A stretch of 64,000 bases of DNA from Cercis canadensis (taxonomy: Eukaryota > Streptophyta > Magnoliopsida > Fabales > Fabaceae): positions 349,476 to 413,475 of the forward strand of contig QAOA01003650.1 in the NCBI GenBank assembly GCA_003255065.1, in the 5' to 3' direction. The translations under genes and the position numbers were made by a program. How positions within the stretch are numbered: the stretch's first letter is position 1; the number at the start of each line of letters is the position of its first letter. The notes below the pieces were generated by a model, which saw only the letters and a list, made by a program, of their open reading frames with translations, ran no database searches and was not told the origin of the DNA. Below are positions 48,066-58,139 of the stretch, one piece after another.

Positions 48066-48411
48066 TTTGGGTCTTTATAGTTTAATTTTTTTTTTTAATT
48101 GGGTTCATGCTGTTACTCAAAATTATAAATTCGTTAGTTTAGTGTTCACATGACAAACAACTTGTTTATGTGACAATAAAAAAAGTTGATGTAGTGCCAA
48201 AGTGGCACACAAATTGCCAAAGTAGAGAGAAAATGGAACAAGAAAAAAGATGATATTGTGATAATTTTTGTGCCACTTTGATACCACATCAAATTCTTTT
48301 ATTATCACATAAATAAACCGTTTGTCACGTGAACACTAAACTAACAAATTTATAATTTAGGATAATAGAAGAGACCCAATTAAAAAAATTCAAATTATAA
48401 AGACTCCAAAC
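48066..48411. mobile_element. Fold-back MITE with ~150-bp inverted repeats
   Basis: The left arm (about 48066-48222) and the reverse complement of the right arm (about 48255-48411) share TTAGTTTAGTGTTCAC, GTGACAAAC, TTTATGTGA, TTGATGT and CAAAGTGGCACA in the same order. The spacer is short, giving a near-complete hairpin. No coding capacity. Target-site duplication was not resolved in the AT-rich flanks. Confidence 0.8.
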
Positions 48412-49418
48412 GAAAAAATTTAAATTTAATTAGAACACATTATATATATCTTAAAACTTATATACTAAAAAAACAGAAAATTTCTTTAAACTACAAGTAG
48501 AAAGGACCTTTTTTTGTTATTAAAAGGAAAGCAGTGGTTGCCTATTTTAAATTACAAGTAGACAGGACAATGATCCAATGTTTCCGATAACTTTATAAGA
48601 CAACATGCAATTGGGCTATATTTCATAACATAGACACAAGGAATAAAGTTGGGTTTATGTTTTATTGGTGGGAGACTTTCCACACCATTTTTCCATATAA
48701 GTAATGCCAAGCATATAAGCCTTTATTCACTTTACACGTGATTGGGTTTGATTATAATATGAGTATATGACTGCTCAATGCTCACCATTCCAACTTTTGA
48801 ATTTTATTTATTGTTGCTAGCATGAGATTGATATCTAAGATACTTCTAATTGGAGGGATAACAATTTTACTCATCCAACGGATACTTACTTACACAGTCA
48901 CCCAGCTAAGTTTAGTGGGTAATGAGAACTAAGCCCTTTGAATATTATAAAATTTTACTCCCTCAAAACTTAACCTCCTTAACCCCATACTAAGAGATAA
49001 AGGTTAATGTAGGGGCTAATTTTGTTTTTCAAAAAGTCTATTTTGAATACAATAAAATTTGGTGGTGAGATATCGCAAATAATTTAGTTTTGATCCGCTA
49101 ACAGAAATAAAAAAGTTTTATGTAGTCAATCAATCATATGATGCAACATGTTATAAAAAATTTATTAAAAAATATTCATGATAAGATAAAATATGTTATT
49201 TTTATAGCGCGTTATTCAATGTTATAAGTGATATTTGTATTACAAATAAAATCTATAACTAAAATGGTTTGTGCTTATTATTTTACTTAATAGATATATG
49301 ACATAAATTATCTTAATAATTAATTATGTCTTTAATATTGACATTATTTGTGGTATCGATAATTTGTATGTTTTAATAAAAAAAAAATGTTCTTTTAAGA
49401 CTCCGCCAAGCATAGGGA

Positions 49419-49539
49419 GCCCAAAAAGAGGATCAACTGCGTTAAAGGGCCCAAATTTTTCCTATCTATAGGCCCATTTGTATTTCCGTAGTGATACAGA
49501 CCTTTTCTAAAGCCCGTGACTCATCATTAATTGAGCCCA
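49419..49539. promoter_or_regulatory. Cluster of four GCCCA (site II-like) motifs without an adjacent gene
   Basis: GCCCA occurs at 49419-49423, 49449-49453 (within GGGCCCA), 49472-49476 and 49535-49539, with AGCCCGTG variants near 49511. This density is promoter-like, but no coding exon follows on either strand. It may be a remnant promoter or part of a repeat. Confidence 0.3.
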
Positions 49540-51188
49540 AATTAGAAAGTTCTACAACGTTAGATGACCCACAAGCCCGTGTTCATTTTTTTTTTTTGGT
49601 TCACACTTAAAATAGATTATTAATAAGAGACATTTTAGGGATTTTTTTCTTTTTATTTTTAGCTATAATTTTGTATTTAAATATAGAATCCACAAGCTAC
49701 TTCAATAGCATATAACCATTGCTTGTTTGATAGGAACATCTTTTTTTTTTTTNGTATTCAAATATAGAATCTATAAGCTCTGACTTCAATACCACATAAC
49801 CATTGCTTGTTTGATAGGAACATTTTGATAATGGAATTAAGTGTTAAGATGAAACTCTTACGTAAGAATTTTCGTTTGTTTTAATTAATATGACATCTTG
49901 TCAATTGTGACCAGTTGAATGACTTGAATCACCTCAGCACCGACTTTTTATTTTTTATTTTNTTGAATCACCTCAGCACCGACTTTTTATTTATTTTTTA
50001 TATAATTTAACATATAGTCCTTTGAGAAAAATCAAATCTTATCCACACTTATCCAATTTTGTCAAGGCATAATTTTATAAATTATATTATTAACCGAATT
50101 AAATTCATCATATCCAATATGTTAATCCCCAGCAAAAAGCACATACAGAGTTGAAATTTTTGCTCAGGCCCATATATGAAAAACATAAATTATTAATTCT
50201 CTAAGCGTCCTCGATTATTAAATTTCAGCTACAATGTTTGTGTGTACATCTTCTCTGCAGCAACGTCAGCTCTTCACTCTTATTTATAGAACCATTATTT
50301 TTTTTCTCTAAAAGAAACACATAAACTTTATGATGAAGTGAAAGATAAGAAGCATATGCTTCTCATGAGTGGGACCTTACTACAGTTTTAATCCTATCTA
50401 TATTCAGAACAATTTAATCTTATATTCAACTAATTAATTTCGATCTCAACGTCTTAGCTATATATGTTACACAGGAAAAACTATAATGGGCATTTTTTTT
50501 TGGGACAGTTTAAGAGTTTAACCTTTTAGATTATATATATATATAATCACACACACAGATTATCTGATTAAGTTGTTATGGATTCAATTCTTGACATGTT
50601 AATGATTCTTAGTTTAAGAAGAGAGGATGTATTACAAATAAATTTTTTTTTTGATACTTTTAATTAATAGATTTAAACATAAAACTCACAAATTTTAAGA
50701 ACAATTTCAATAATATTGTACAACAAATGGATTGATTATTACAAATAACATGAGGTATTCTTATAAAATTTTAAAGGTTTTGAGTTGATTGATAAGTTAT
50801 TGTCAATACTCTATCAAATTAACTAAGGAATTTGTCATGTCCTAGACCCATATGTTAGAAATGTCATGTCCTTGATGATATTTTCAACTCCAGCTGCATG
50901 TATCTTATCGGCAGCAAGGTGAGATCCGAAACCAGTCTTTTCCTCAAAATGACTCATGAGTGGACCTTCATGACATATAAAGCTCCTTTTGAAAGGAGAC
51001 CTTATAAGTTGTTTGCCCTTTGTGGTGGGCTCGTCACTCCTCAGGAGTTGAAGATTCCTATTTTCTCTAAACCCTTCAATTTTTTGTGCAACTTGATACC
51101 CATCATGTCACTATTTTTGCAGTTTCGTGTGTACTTTTTTTTTTTGGTAAGACAACGGGGCAAAAGCCCAAACAAACACAAGACAAAG

Positions 51189-52175
51189 CTACAAAGGGAC
51201 AGATCTGGGCATCGCAATACTCATACTGTCATGAAGCAGCAGCTTCCTAACGCAAATAGGAGGTTCAGAAAAGTAAGAAACATTAAAACTACCCTCGTGA
51301 CCCTCACGAGCTAGCGCATAAGCACATTGATTCCTTTCCCTAAAAACATGTTGTATCTCAAGCTCCCAATCCCAAAGTTGCATGCAAAGGATCTCTTGGA
51401 CCAAGGAGTAGCACGGATGGAGAGAGCTAGTGCAGCTCTCCAGAAGCTTTAAGCAGCATTGAGAGTCAGACTCCGCTTTGACTTTGCTATAACCCAAGGA
51501 CCAAGCAAGACGTAAACCATGAACTAAACCCCACAGCTCTGCATGGGTTATAGTACATTGCCCAAGGTTGCTCGTGAACCCAGCTATGAAGGAGCCCGTA
51601 GCGTCTCTAAGCAGACCTCCACAAGCAGCAGAGAGAGAGGACCCTAGCATGGAACCATCAGAGTTTAACTTAACCCAACCTTCACTAGGAAAGCCCCAAT
51701 GAATGTATTTGAGCACCTTCCTATTTCCTGACAAAAGAGCAGGAACTTGATTATCCGCAAGGCCTAGTTCCTTAACCTTCGCCAGAATGAGGAAAACAAT
51801 GTCTCCCTTCAGCCCCGCTCTGTCTCTATCAAACACGAAGACATTTCTAGCTTCCCAAAAGGAATGCACTGCTACCCCAAACAGCCGAGTCCAGTCCCAA
51901 GGACCTCGTCCCCAGTCTTTACTTAAGTTTTTGGAAATCCAGTCATGAAGAGGAAGGTTAAAAAACTGATACCATTTTTTAGGATGAACCAGCCTCCACC
52001 AAGCTTTCTTCACATCAACACAATCCCGTAAGACATGCAGAGTAGTTTCCATCTCCTTGCCACATTTTGCACAGATAGGATCATCTGAAAGATGCCTGCT
52101 GTACCTCCGATAATTAGTGAGTACACTATCATGGCCAACAAGCCAAAGTGTCACAATCTCACTCGTGACCGACAT
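51189..52175 (-). pseudogene. LINE ORF2 C-terminal part: zinc-binding and RNase H domains
   Basis: The frame is open for 328 residues but lacks the endonuclease and reverse transcriptase. A zf-RVT domain comes first (CAKCGKEMETTLHVLRDC), then the linker with WEARNVFVFD, then an RVT_3-type RNase H: LNSDGSM, GGLLRDATGSF, HAELWGLVHGLRLA and AESDSQC give three acidic catalytic residues. The expected fourth Asp in the N-x-x-A-D-x-L-A motif is Tyr (NQCAYALAREG), so RNase H activity is doubtful. The upstream end is cut by inserted sequence. It is a transposon remnant, not a host gene. Confidence 0.85.
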
Positions 52176-52194
52176 ATTGAACTCTAGACATCTC

Positions 52195-52860
52195 CGTTTC
52201 CTTCGATACTTGGTGAGGAGGTAGAGAAGAGTCTAGAGAAGCTCCACACCAAATTTGGGACTTTGCGCATCACCAGATATTTTTTGCCATTTTCTGAAAG
52301 ATTGGGGTTATTTTTGTAATTTCCCAAGGATCGGCTTGTCCAGTGCCGACGAAAAGCACATGGCCGCGTTCCTTGGAATTTTATCTAAATTTACATGTAT
52401 CTTTTGTTTAATTTGGACATTCGGTTCTCCAAAAAGAGACCTTATGTTGGCTGGGAAAAATGATGTATGGTCCTGCCAGGAGGAAATCCGCTAAATAAGC
52501 TCTTTAGGGGGGGTGCTAGGTGACCCGGGGTGAGACTTGGCACTAGCATAGGGGTGGGCTTTGTGTTGCTTTCTACTCCCCTTACACAAAGCCATGTACT
52601 AGCATATTGATCATATGAATAATAGAAGTAGCCTCTCTTCATTTAATCGTGCCTACTCGTGTTGCTTGTTTAGGTTCTATGTTGGTTGCTTATGATGTGC
52701 CTTTGATGGGCTTGTTTGATGTGCTATTGCTTTCATGGTTGCTCATATATTGTTGTGGCTTCGTTCATTAATGTTGCTTATCGTTTGTTCTTGTCCCAAA
52801 ACGGGTAAACTAATGGTTGGCTGACTTGCTTGCAGGCAAGTGCCGCACGGTCTGATTAGG
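52195..52860. other. Foreign segment interrupting the LINE
   Basis: This ~660-bp block separates two LINE coding parts that would otherwise join near the RTF(F/L)WL(T/V)G motif. It contains GGTGACCCGGGG and a GT-rich stretch with no recognised coding. It could be a nested transposon piece or a rearrangement during LINE insertion. Its exact ends and origin are unknown. Confidence 0.5.
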
Positions 52861-52964
52861 TGAACCTTGCAGCCCGTGAGACAAAAGAAGGTTCTGATAC
52901 GTTGCGGGCCATCCAACCTCCAAAGCTTCCTAAAGATACCTTGCCTGCAGTTTCGTGTGTACTT

Positions 52965-54029
52965 ATTACAAGGAATCCTGCATATATAGAATAATAGTCT
53001 ATTGATATAAGGCACTAGAAGTAGAAATATCCATTGGATTCTGATTGGGTAGCCGAAAAAAATTTGATTCTTCAAGATTCATTAAATATTTCATTTTTCA
53101 ACTACTTTTCGTGTCATTTCATGATGGCAGCACTATGAAACGATCCGATAAGTCTGCCCCACCTTGAATCGTTGTTCCCCTCCTCATGCTCCTCATTCTC
53201 TGCCCCACCTTCCTCCATTCTTGGTATTGTATGATTTATTTTCAGAATTACCAAATCTAGCATTATTTCATACAAGTCTGCATCCATTTCAATGCTATAT
53301 TCAGGTAGCTGTCTTTTTTTTGTGACATGACATGCCAATTACCACCAAATTGACCTCACTATCAAGAAAAAACAAATGGCTTAAAGCGATGCATTTCATA
53401 GTTCAATTATTTGACTAAATTTGTAAGCGTTATCAATTTGGTCCCTGAATACAAAGACCTCTCAATATAGTTTCTTATTTTCTTGTTTCGCTTCAATCTT
53501 CTATCCATATTCCGTTTAAAAATTGACGGAGTTGATAACATTGATAGCTAAGATTGACATGTCACCCGTAAATGCCAACCAAGTGGCTTAGTTGGCTATT
53601 TCACATCATCAGCACCTTAAAACTACAGACTACAGAGGCAAGCTGATGCCTTCTGCAAACTTTGCATAACGGCACCGTTTTAATATCTAAGTGTTGTGAA
53701 ATGGCCAATAATTCTCACCATGTTGTCATTTGACAGATACACTTAATACTTAGCACTCCAACTCATCAATTCTGTTAGTTGTATTAAAGGCACTTTTACG
53801 GAAAACATTGAAGCAAAACAAGAAAATAAATATGGGATTATATTGAGAAGCCCCACTTAAGGACCAAATTGATAATGCTTCAATAAGTGAGAGACTAAAA
53901 TAAAGTTTAGTCTTCAATTGTTTCAACTTTCAATTTCATAGGTACTTTTCTTCTTCTTTGGTTGGGTGACCCCTAGTTCAAAAAATGTACTAAGATCCTT
54001 CCTATCGTAATCATGAAAATGTAAGCCAT
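52965..54029. other. Intergenic DNA between the LINE and the 666-bp tandem duplication
   Basis: Apart from the TIR element at 53427-53880 there is nothing recognisable. A minus-strand frame at 53114-53338 (EYSIEMDADLYEIMLDLVI) is short and unmatched. Confidence 0.5.
53427..53880. mobile_element. Degenerate TIR element (Mutator-like MITE candidate)
   Basis: GCGTTATCAATTTGGTCCC, CTCAATATA and TTTCTTGTTTCGCTTCAAT (53427-53500) recur as a reverse complement at about 53808-53880 (GCATTATCAATTTGGTCC, CTCAATATA, TCTTGTTTTGCTTCAAT). The arms are ~75 bp with indels and the interior is non-coding. Long TIRs suggest a MULE derivative; the target-site duplication was not resolved. Confidence 0.55.
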
Positions 54030-55162
54030 GTGATAATATAATATTATGTCTTCTCTAATTGGGTAGCTCATTACGGCTCCTATTTAATTTTGACTTCTCT
54101 ATATATAATATTATATATATCTTTTGGTTACTTGAAGGCAAAAAAGTTGAAATATCTGACTTTCTATAAATTATTCAAACCTCCCCTACTGAATCTAAGC
54201 TATTATATTTAAGTAATGTGGCAAGGGTAAAAATGAAAAACATCTCCCATTAGAAATTTAGACGAAAGGAAATTTTGATTTTAGTGACATCAAGAAGATT
54301 TTGAAAAATTAACTTATCCGGTATGAGTCACATATTCAAATTGTTAATAAATTTTATGTTTAATAGGATCAAAGAAAATTACTAATATTTTAATGTCGTC
54401 TTTGTTAAGAGAGATTTATCGATTACTACTTTTATCCTAAACATATATTAGTCTCATACTTAAAGAGTGAGAAAATACTCTAAATATAAACAAAAAAAAA
54501 CTAATATTTTAATACTAAATAGCTTGTGGTCGAATAGTATTGAAGTCGACCTAAGGACTTGTAAGTTTTATGTTCAAATTCAGAGTCGTAACTAATGTGA
54601 AAAAAAAAAACATACTAGGGGTGTATTGACTTTTAGAAAATATTTTTCTGGTTTCATTTTCTAAAATATGTTTCCAACTTTTCATTTTAAGCGATGTGAC
54701 AATATAATATTATGTCTTCTCTAATTGAGTAACCCATTACAGCTCCTATTTAATTCTGACCTCTCTATATATAATATATTATATATTTTTGAGTAAAACC
54801 TCATTTTCATCCCTCACTGCCAAAATAATTTAATCAAGTCTCTCACTGGTCAATTTCGCTTCAATCAAATCCCTCAGTCTAACCTTTGCTAAGTGGAATG
54901 ACGAAAATGTTGATGTGGCCGTTAAAAGGCTTATGTGTCACTGTTAAATGCCATGTCGCAGCTTATAAGGAGCACCATTTGCTGACTGGGCAAAGACGAT
55001 GTTGTTTGTCCCATTTTAAATGTCCTCTAAGCATCATCTTCTACTTTGCAGCCCCGTGCTCCAATTGAAAGAGGCAGTTGACAGAGAGAGGGATTTTTAA
55101 GAGTTGCATTCTGAAGCTTCAATCTACATCTTCAAGCTTTGCATTTTCAAAGAAAAAGAAGA

Positions 55163-55585
55163 ATGGGTGGTGCTAGGGATTCATTTTCGGGTCACTTTTC
55201 ATCTTCATATGTTGCTGGTAGTGGAAAGGAATGCGAGCATGGCCTCCCCTCTGTGTTGCTGAAATTGAAGATAGAAACTAATCCGGGCAGGGAATTTCTG
55301 AGGTGCCTATTGTACAAGATGACTGATTTAAGTTGTAAATTTTTTGAATGGGTGGATGGGTGCCAATCTTCAAACCATGTCAATGTTTATGCCATGGAAG
55401 AGATTTTGGGTAGAGTGAATTGCTTAGAGAGTCTTAAGGACAAAGTCATAGCTTTAGATGAGTTTAAGTTGAAGACAAAAAATGATTTGAAGAAAATGAA
55501 GTTCATTGCCATTGAACAGGATAAGACAATAGAAAAGGAGAAGTGTTGGGTTAGGGTGTTAAGGGTAATGCTTGTTTTGAGTTAA
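55163..55585 (+). CDS. GRF-type zinc-finger protein inside the MULE
   Basis: A 140-residue frame starts at the first in-frame ATG (MGGARDSFSGHFSSS); the frame is open 24 bp further up but without an ATG. Residues 24-64 match the GRF zinc finger (C-x-C-G...NPGR.F..C......C.FF.W.D): CEHG at 24-27, NPGREFLRC at 40-48, C58, then FFEWVD. The second cysteine of the usual C-x-C is His26, which could still bind zinc. Residues ~85-130 form a charged helix likely to be a coiled coil (LESLKDKVIALDEFKLKTKN), and the end is hydrophobic (VRVLRVMLVLS), perhaps a shortened membrane anchor. Small GRF proteins of this type are common in plant genomes, often in transposons. The function is unknown. Gene capture by the MULE is inferred. 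Confidence 0.75.
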   Translation: MGGARDSFSGHFSSSYVAGSGKECEHGLPSVLLKLKIETNPGREFLRCLLYKMTDLSCKFFEWVDGCQSSNHVNVYAMEEILGRVNCLESLKDKVIALDEFKLKTKNDLKKMKFIAIEQDKTIEKEKCWVRVLRVMLVLS

Positions 55586-56003
55586 ATTGTATTTGATTTT
55601 CATGTCATTTAGTTTAAACTGATGTTGTTTATGGTTGTGTGCATTTCTTGCTGTCCTTTGTAGTTAATAGTGGATGTGAGGCTTGAATAAAAAAAATTAA
55701 TAGGAACTAATTATGCTATTTTGTTGTATGCAATTGCAATTGACACATTTATATGAAGAAATAATATACACCAATTTCTAGCAAATTACCAAAAATTTCT
55801 TTGCATTGACAAGTACAAATTTCCTCCTTACATACAGTTTCACAAAACAGATGAATAATACAATTCTCAAATGTATCACAAAACCTCCCAATAATTACCA
55901 CTCATGTAACAAAATCCCAAAATGTAACAATATTCCAAAATGTAACTAATTAAATGCCAACATGAAATTATAATCAATCTTTTGATGCCCTTGTTGCAGT
56001 GAC

Positions 56004-56237
56004 CTAAGTTCTCATTCCTAGTGACCCAATTCCATTTTTAGTTGGCCCATTTGTTGCATTACCCGGCCCATACCCAAGTGTGGTGTTGCTTTGTATAGTC
56101 TCTTGGGACCCATGGACATAGGATCCATATGTTCTTCTCATTCTTTCACTTGCTACCTCCAATGTTTGACACATAAGCCACATGAGGTTGCTTCTTAAAA
56201 CATCATTCATGATGTAGGGCCACAGTAAATGGGACAA
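56004..56237 (-). other. Unassigned minus-strand frame inside the MULE
   Basis: A 77-residue frame (MSHLLWPYIMNDVLRSNLMW then a Gly/Asn-rich tail GYGPGNATNGPTKNG) is open on the minus strand. It may be the end of a second captured gene in opposite orientation to the GRF gene. I recognise no domain, and it may be chance. Confidence 0.3.
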
Positions 56238-56439
56238 ATGACATTCTGTTATCAGATAAAAGACAACATGTTAAAGACCAAATATTAAACAATACACAGA
56301 ATATAGAAGACCAAATGGAAATAGTAGACAACATATCATTTCCAACTGCATACATCTTTTAACCATGCAAAGAACATCATGATTCCTAAATCCCAATATT
56401 AAATGGTTATTCAATACTTCGTACTCACTTAAGAAGTGA

Positions 56440-57140
56440 ATATGTGTGTGTGTACAACAAAAAAGCACAACTAGCCAGCACAAACAGGTTTAGATGCTCT
56501 GTGTGTGTATGTTTGTACAACAAAAAAGCACATCTAGCCAGCACAAACATAGGAAGATGCACAATTACCTAGTACACCTTAAACACCAAGCCTACCACAG
56601 ATGCTGAAAAGTGCAAAAAAGTTTACATTGTGTGCTCACACACACACAGATGAATAACACTAGTGTATAAAAATATGAAAGCTTAAATGCTTACTTAAAC
56701 ATGCTTCCAAGCCTACAGGAAAATCCACATCTTCATTCAACAACAAAATGTAACAATATCATAAAAAAAGTTTATACCATCAGTTTTTTTTTTTTTTTTT
56801 TGAAATAATGATAAACTCCCAAGTCCATCGTGATGGAAAAAAACATAGTCATCTCTTCTAACCCGCAGATTCTTTACTAATTCTGTCACTGGATCTACTC
56901 AAACTATTTTCCCCCTATGATTTTGTGACACCACTATTACAAAACGTAAGATACACCAGGGACCACCATTACAAAAAAAAAATCAACTTTCATGGAGGGA
57001 CCACCATACATGTGTTCTACATGTTACTTTAACTACATAGGTTCCTAAACACCAACAACAATATTGTAGTAGCGTAAGAAACACTAGGGACCACCATTAC
57101 AAAAAAAATTAACTTTCATGGGAGGACCACCATTAAAACA
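56440..57140. repeat. Short internal tandem repeats of the MULE interior
   Basis: GTACAACAAAAAAGCACA plus TAGCCAGCACAAACA occurs twice (about 56451-56487 and 56514-56549). GGGACCACCATTACAAAAAA occurs near 56959 and 57090, each followed by CAACTTTCATGG or AACTTTCATGG. These are non-coding internal duplications. Confidence 0.7.
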
Positions 57141-57937
57141 CAACAAACACAATAATGATATAACAGAACAAAACAACACAAAAAAAAAAAAATTAACAAA
57201 TATTGGGTATCCACATCGCATGCATGACCACATAACAAGTTTCTCACACAAAACAAATTATTTATCCATAGGGACAAATGCGCAACATTCAAAAGACACT
57301 GACCTTGTATTCGAATCAATGCAAAATTGCACATCCCAAGAAAATTAATATCCCAACTTTGCAATAGCTTCTGCAATCGCTTCTTAGGGTTTTTCCTCTC
57401 TGAATTGCTACACTTTTTTACAAATCACGAACAACAATTCCCAATGAATGTCCACATTTTAAATGTGATACACTTGGGATAAATTAGGGTACTAGTTCTT
57501 ATGATTGTTCTTCTCTGAATCGCCACAACATTTCTCTCTTTCAAATGGTGCTCGACGGAGGGAAGGGGATTAAGCTTCATTTTTTTACAAATTGAGATGA
57601 CGTCGTCCTTGCCCAGTCAGCAAATGGTGCTCCCCACAGGTTGCGACGTGATATTTAACAGTGACACATAAGCCTTTTAACGGCCACATTAGCATTTTCG
57701 TCATTCAACTTAGCAAAGATTAGATAGAGGGATTTGATTAAAACGAAATTGACCAGTGAGGGACTTGATTAAATTATTTTGGCAGTGAGAGACTCAATTG
57801 ATAGTGCCCAATATAGTGAGGGACAAAAATGAAATTTTACTCTATATTTTTTGGTTACTTGAACGCAAAAAGTGTTGGAATCTCTCACCTTTTTGTAAAT
57901 TATTCAAACCTCCCCCATTGAATCTAAGCTATCATGC

Positions 57938-58139
57938 TCAAAAAGGGACAGATGTCCTCCAATCAGTCCCTATCTGTCATTAATGGATTCTCATGATGCA
58001 TATAAACAAATGAAAAGCAGTATGTAGCAATATGAGACTCTGGAGGACCACGAAACTACACGGAACTTCTAAGTGTATTTTTTTTCAAAAAAATAGAGAA
58101 ATTTTTTAAGTAAGATATTTTATTAATTAAAAAAAAGGT
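57938..58139. mobile_element. ~202-bp insertion flanked by 13-bp direct repeats
   Basis: TCTAAGCTATCAT occurs at 57925-57937 and 58140-58152. Tandem copy A has the uninterrupted equivalent (TCTAAGCTATTAT at about 54195). The inserted DNA ends in an A-rich stretch (TTAATTAAAAAAAAGG). A target-site duplication of this length and an A-rich end fit a short retroposon, but no tRNA-like promoter boxes were recognised. Confidence 0.6.

Larger units (their letters stand above)
46031..51117. other. AT-rich intergenic region, transposon-rich
   Basis: It contains the CTL 3' UTR, several A/T homopolymers, a (TA)n run near 47912-47941, a fold-back MITE (48066-48411), two N-associated duplications (49673-49823; 49924-50000) and a cluster of GCCCA motifs (49419-49539). 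A frame at about 50898-51117 (MYLIGSKVRSETSLF...) has no similarity I recognise and is interrupted by the LINE. No gene is supported. Confidence 0.6.
51137..52945 (-). mobile_element. 5'-truncated LINE with 19-bp target-site duplication
   Basis: A 19-bp direct repeat (TGCAGTTTCGTGTGTACTT) lies at 51118-51136 and 52946-52964. Just inside the left copy is a T-run, the LINE poly(A) tail on the minus strand. Minus-strand coding begins just inside the right copy with FRKLWRLDGPQRIRTFFCLTG (about 52860-52940), is broken by about 660 bp of foreign sequence (about 52195-52860), and resumes as TLWLVGHDSVLTNYRRYSR at 52175 downward. Truncation, tail and duplication are the hallmarks of target-primed reverse transcription. 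Confidence 0.85.
54791..57842. mobile_element. Mutator-like element (MULE) with long TIRs and 9-bp target-site duplication
   Basis: The left TIR (54791-55001) and the reverse complement of the right TIR (57600-57842) both begin GAGTAAAA and share AATAATTTAATCAAGT, CTCACTGGTCAATTTCG, GTGGCCGTTAAAAGGCTTAT, GTGTCACTGTTAAAT and AGCACCATTTGCTGACTGGG. The right arm is longer because the left lacks a ~32-bp block between CTCACT repeats. Flanks carry a perfect 9-bp repeat TATATTTTT (54782-54790; 57843-57851), the Mutator hallmark. Inside are a GRF zinc-finger gene, repeats and no transposase, so the element is non-autonomous and would need a MURA-type enzyme in trans. Confidence 0.9.

Noticed and set aside
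50898..51314. 138-codon plus-strand frame
   Set aside because: It runs from host DNA across the LINE target-site duplication and poly(T) into antisense LINE sequence, so it is chimeric by insertion.
52743..53075. 110-codon minus-strand frame as a host gene
   Set aside because: Its centre is LINE coding (WRLDGPQRIRTF) and both sides are unrelated DNA; it is part of the LINE insertion.
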